Part shown: piece after piece, positions 28,619-28,703 of the stretch | Numbering within the stretch: position 1 is the first letter of the stretch | Layout: each line of letters starts with the position of its first letter | Virus record (IMG/VR): IMGVR_UViG_3300027513_000186 | Span: 1 to 28,703 of that record | Strand: one strand, 5' to 3' | Length of the DNA: 28,703 nucleotides | From: a virus | Made by a program: the position numbers and the translations under genes | Notes under the pieces: generated by a model | Databases searched by the model: none | Seen by the model: only the letters and a program-made list of their open reading frames with translations | What the model was told of the DNA's origin: nothing

Positions 28619-28703
28619 CGCACACCGTCATAAGTGCCAGCCCGCGCCCAGCCCCCAACAAACCCGAAAAAATCTTGGCCGCACACACAAAACCACGAGT
28701 CAG
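28619..28703. promoter_or_regulatory. Upstream end of the packaging operon, no gene seen
   Basis: These 85 bases precede the small terminase gene. On the minus strand they contain an A/T-rich stretch with a run of six Ts (28666-28671 area) and a TTGTT element, but no convincing -35/-10 pair. No reading frame with a ribosome site was recognised. The packaging (cos or pac) site might lie here or further right, outside the window. Confidence 0.25.

Overview
The window is part of a temperate, long-tailed (siphovirus-like) double-stranded DNA phage, or prophage, of a high-GC actinobacterium. The base composition is roughly two-thirds G+C. GTG starts are frequent, and many genes are joined by ATGA or GTGA overlaps. 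The endolysin domain set (C39-like peptidase plus DUF1906) and the early-gene families are typical of actinobacterial phages. A Micromonosporaceae or related host would fit, but that is a guess. No bacterial chromosomal gene, rRNA, tRNA or CRISPR array was seen, so the sequence does not say whether this copy is integrated.

Layout, read right to left because nearly everything is on the minus strand. Packaging and head: small terminase (28618-28157), large terminase (28254-26536), a small membrane protein (26518-26309), portal (26312-25041), prohead protease (25044-24172), and a major capsid protein with its own N-terminal delta domain (24061-22637). Directly behind the capsid gene sits a methyltransferase and glycosyltransferase-like pair (22627-21519), followed by two small proteins. 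Connector and tail: head-tail connector (20859-19987), tail terminator-like protein (19990-19493), HK97-gp10-like protein (19486-19187), a small acidic protein, major tail protein (18808-18212), two tail-assembly genes (18209-17407), tape measure (17402-15132), and four distal tail or receptor-binding proteins (15127-10385). The receptor-binding part contains an AT-richer module at about 12541-13080.

An endonuclease VII-type HNH gene (10388-9900) separates the tail fibre gene from the lysis genes. These are a two-domain endolysin (9885-8386), a tail-anchored coiled-coil membrane protein, a DUF2746-like membrane protein and a holin-like protein (to 7069). A small plus-strand HTH gene (6806-7051) follows. 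Next come three minus-strand genes, two of them membrane proteins (6631-5435), that look like accessory cargo.

The lysogeny switch lies at 3657-5350. A short XRE-type repressor (3976-4356, plus) is followed directly by a tyrosine integrase (4466-5350, plus). A small HTH gene in the Cro position (3863-3657, minus) is divergent from the repressor. A 15-bp perfect hairpin at 5362-5395 separates the integrase from the convergent minus-strand genes. The arrangement matches mycobacteriophages with integration-dependent immunity (BPs/Brujita type), in which attP lies within the repressor gene. That is the most interesting testable hypothesis here. Left of the Cro-like gene is a tightly coupled early operon (3863-1): a small membrane protein, a ParB/HTH-like regulator, five or six uncharacterised proteins, and at the window edge a DUF6745-like protein with a 12-bp/36-bp tandem repeat.

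The genes form one coherent phage programme: packaging, capsid maturation, possible capsid decoration, tail assembly, host recognition, lysis, and a compact integrase/repressor/Cro decision circuit.
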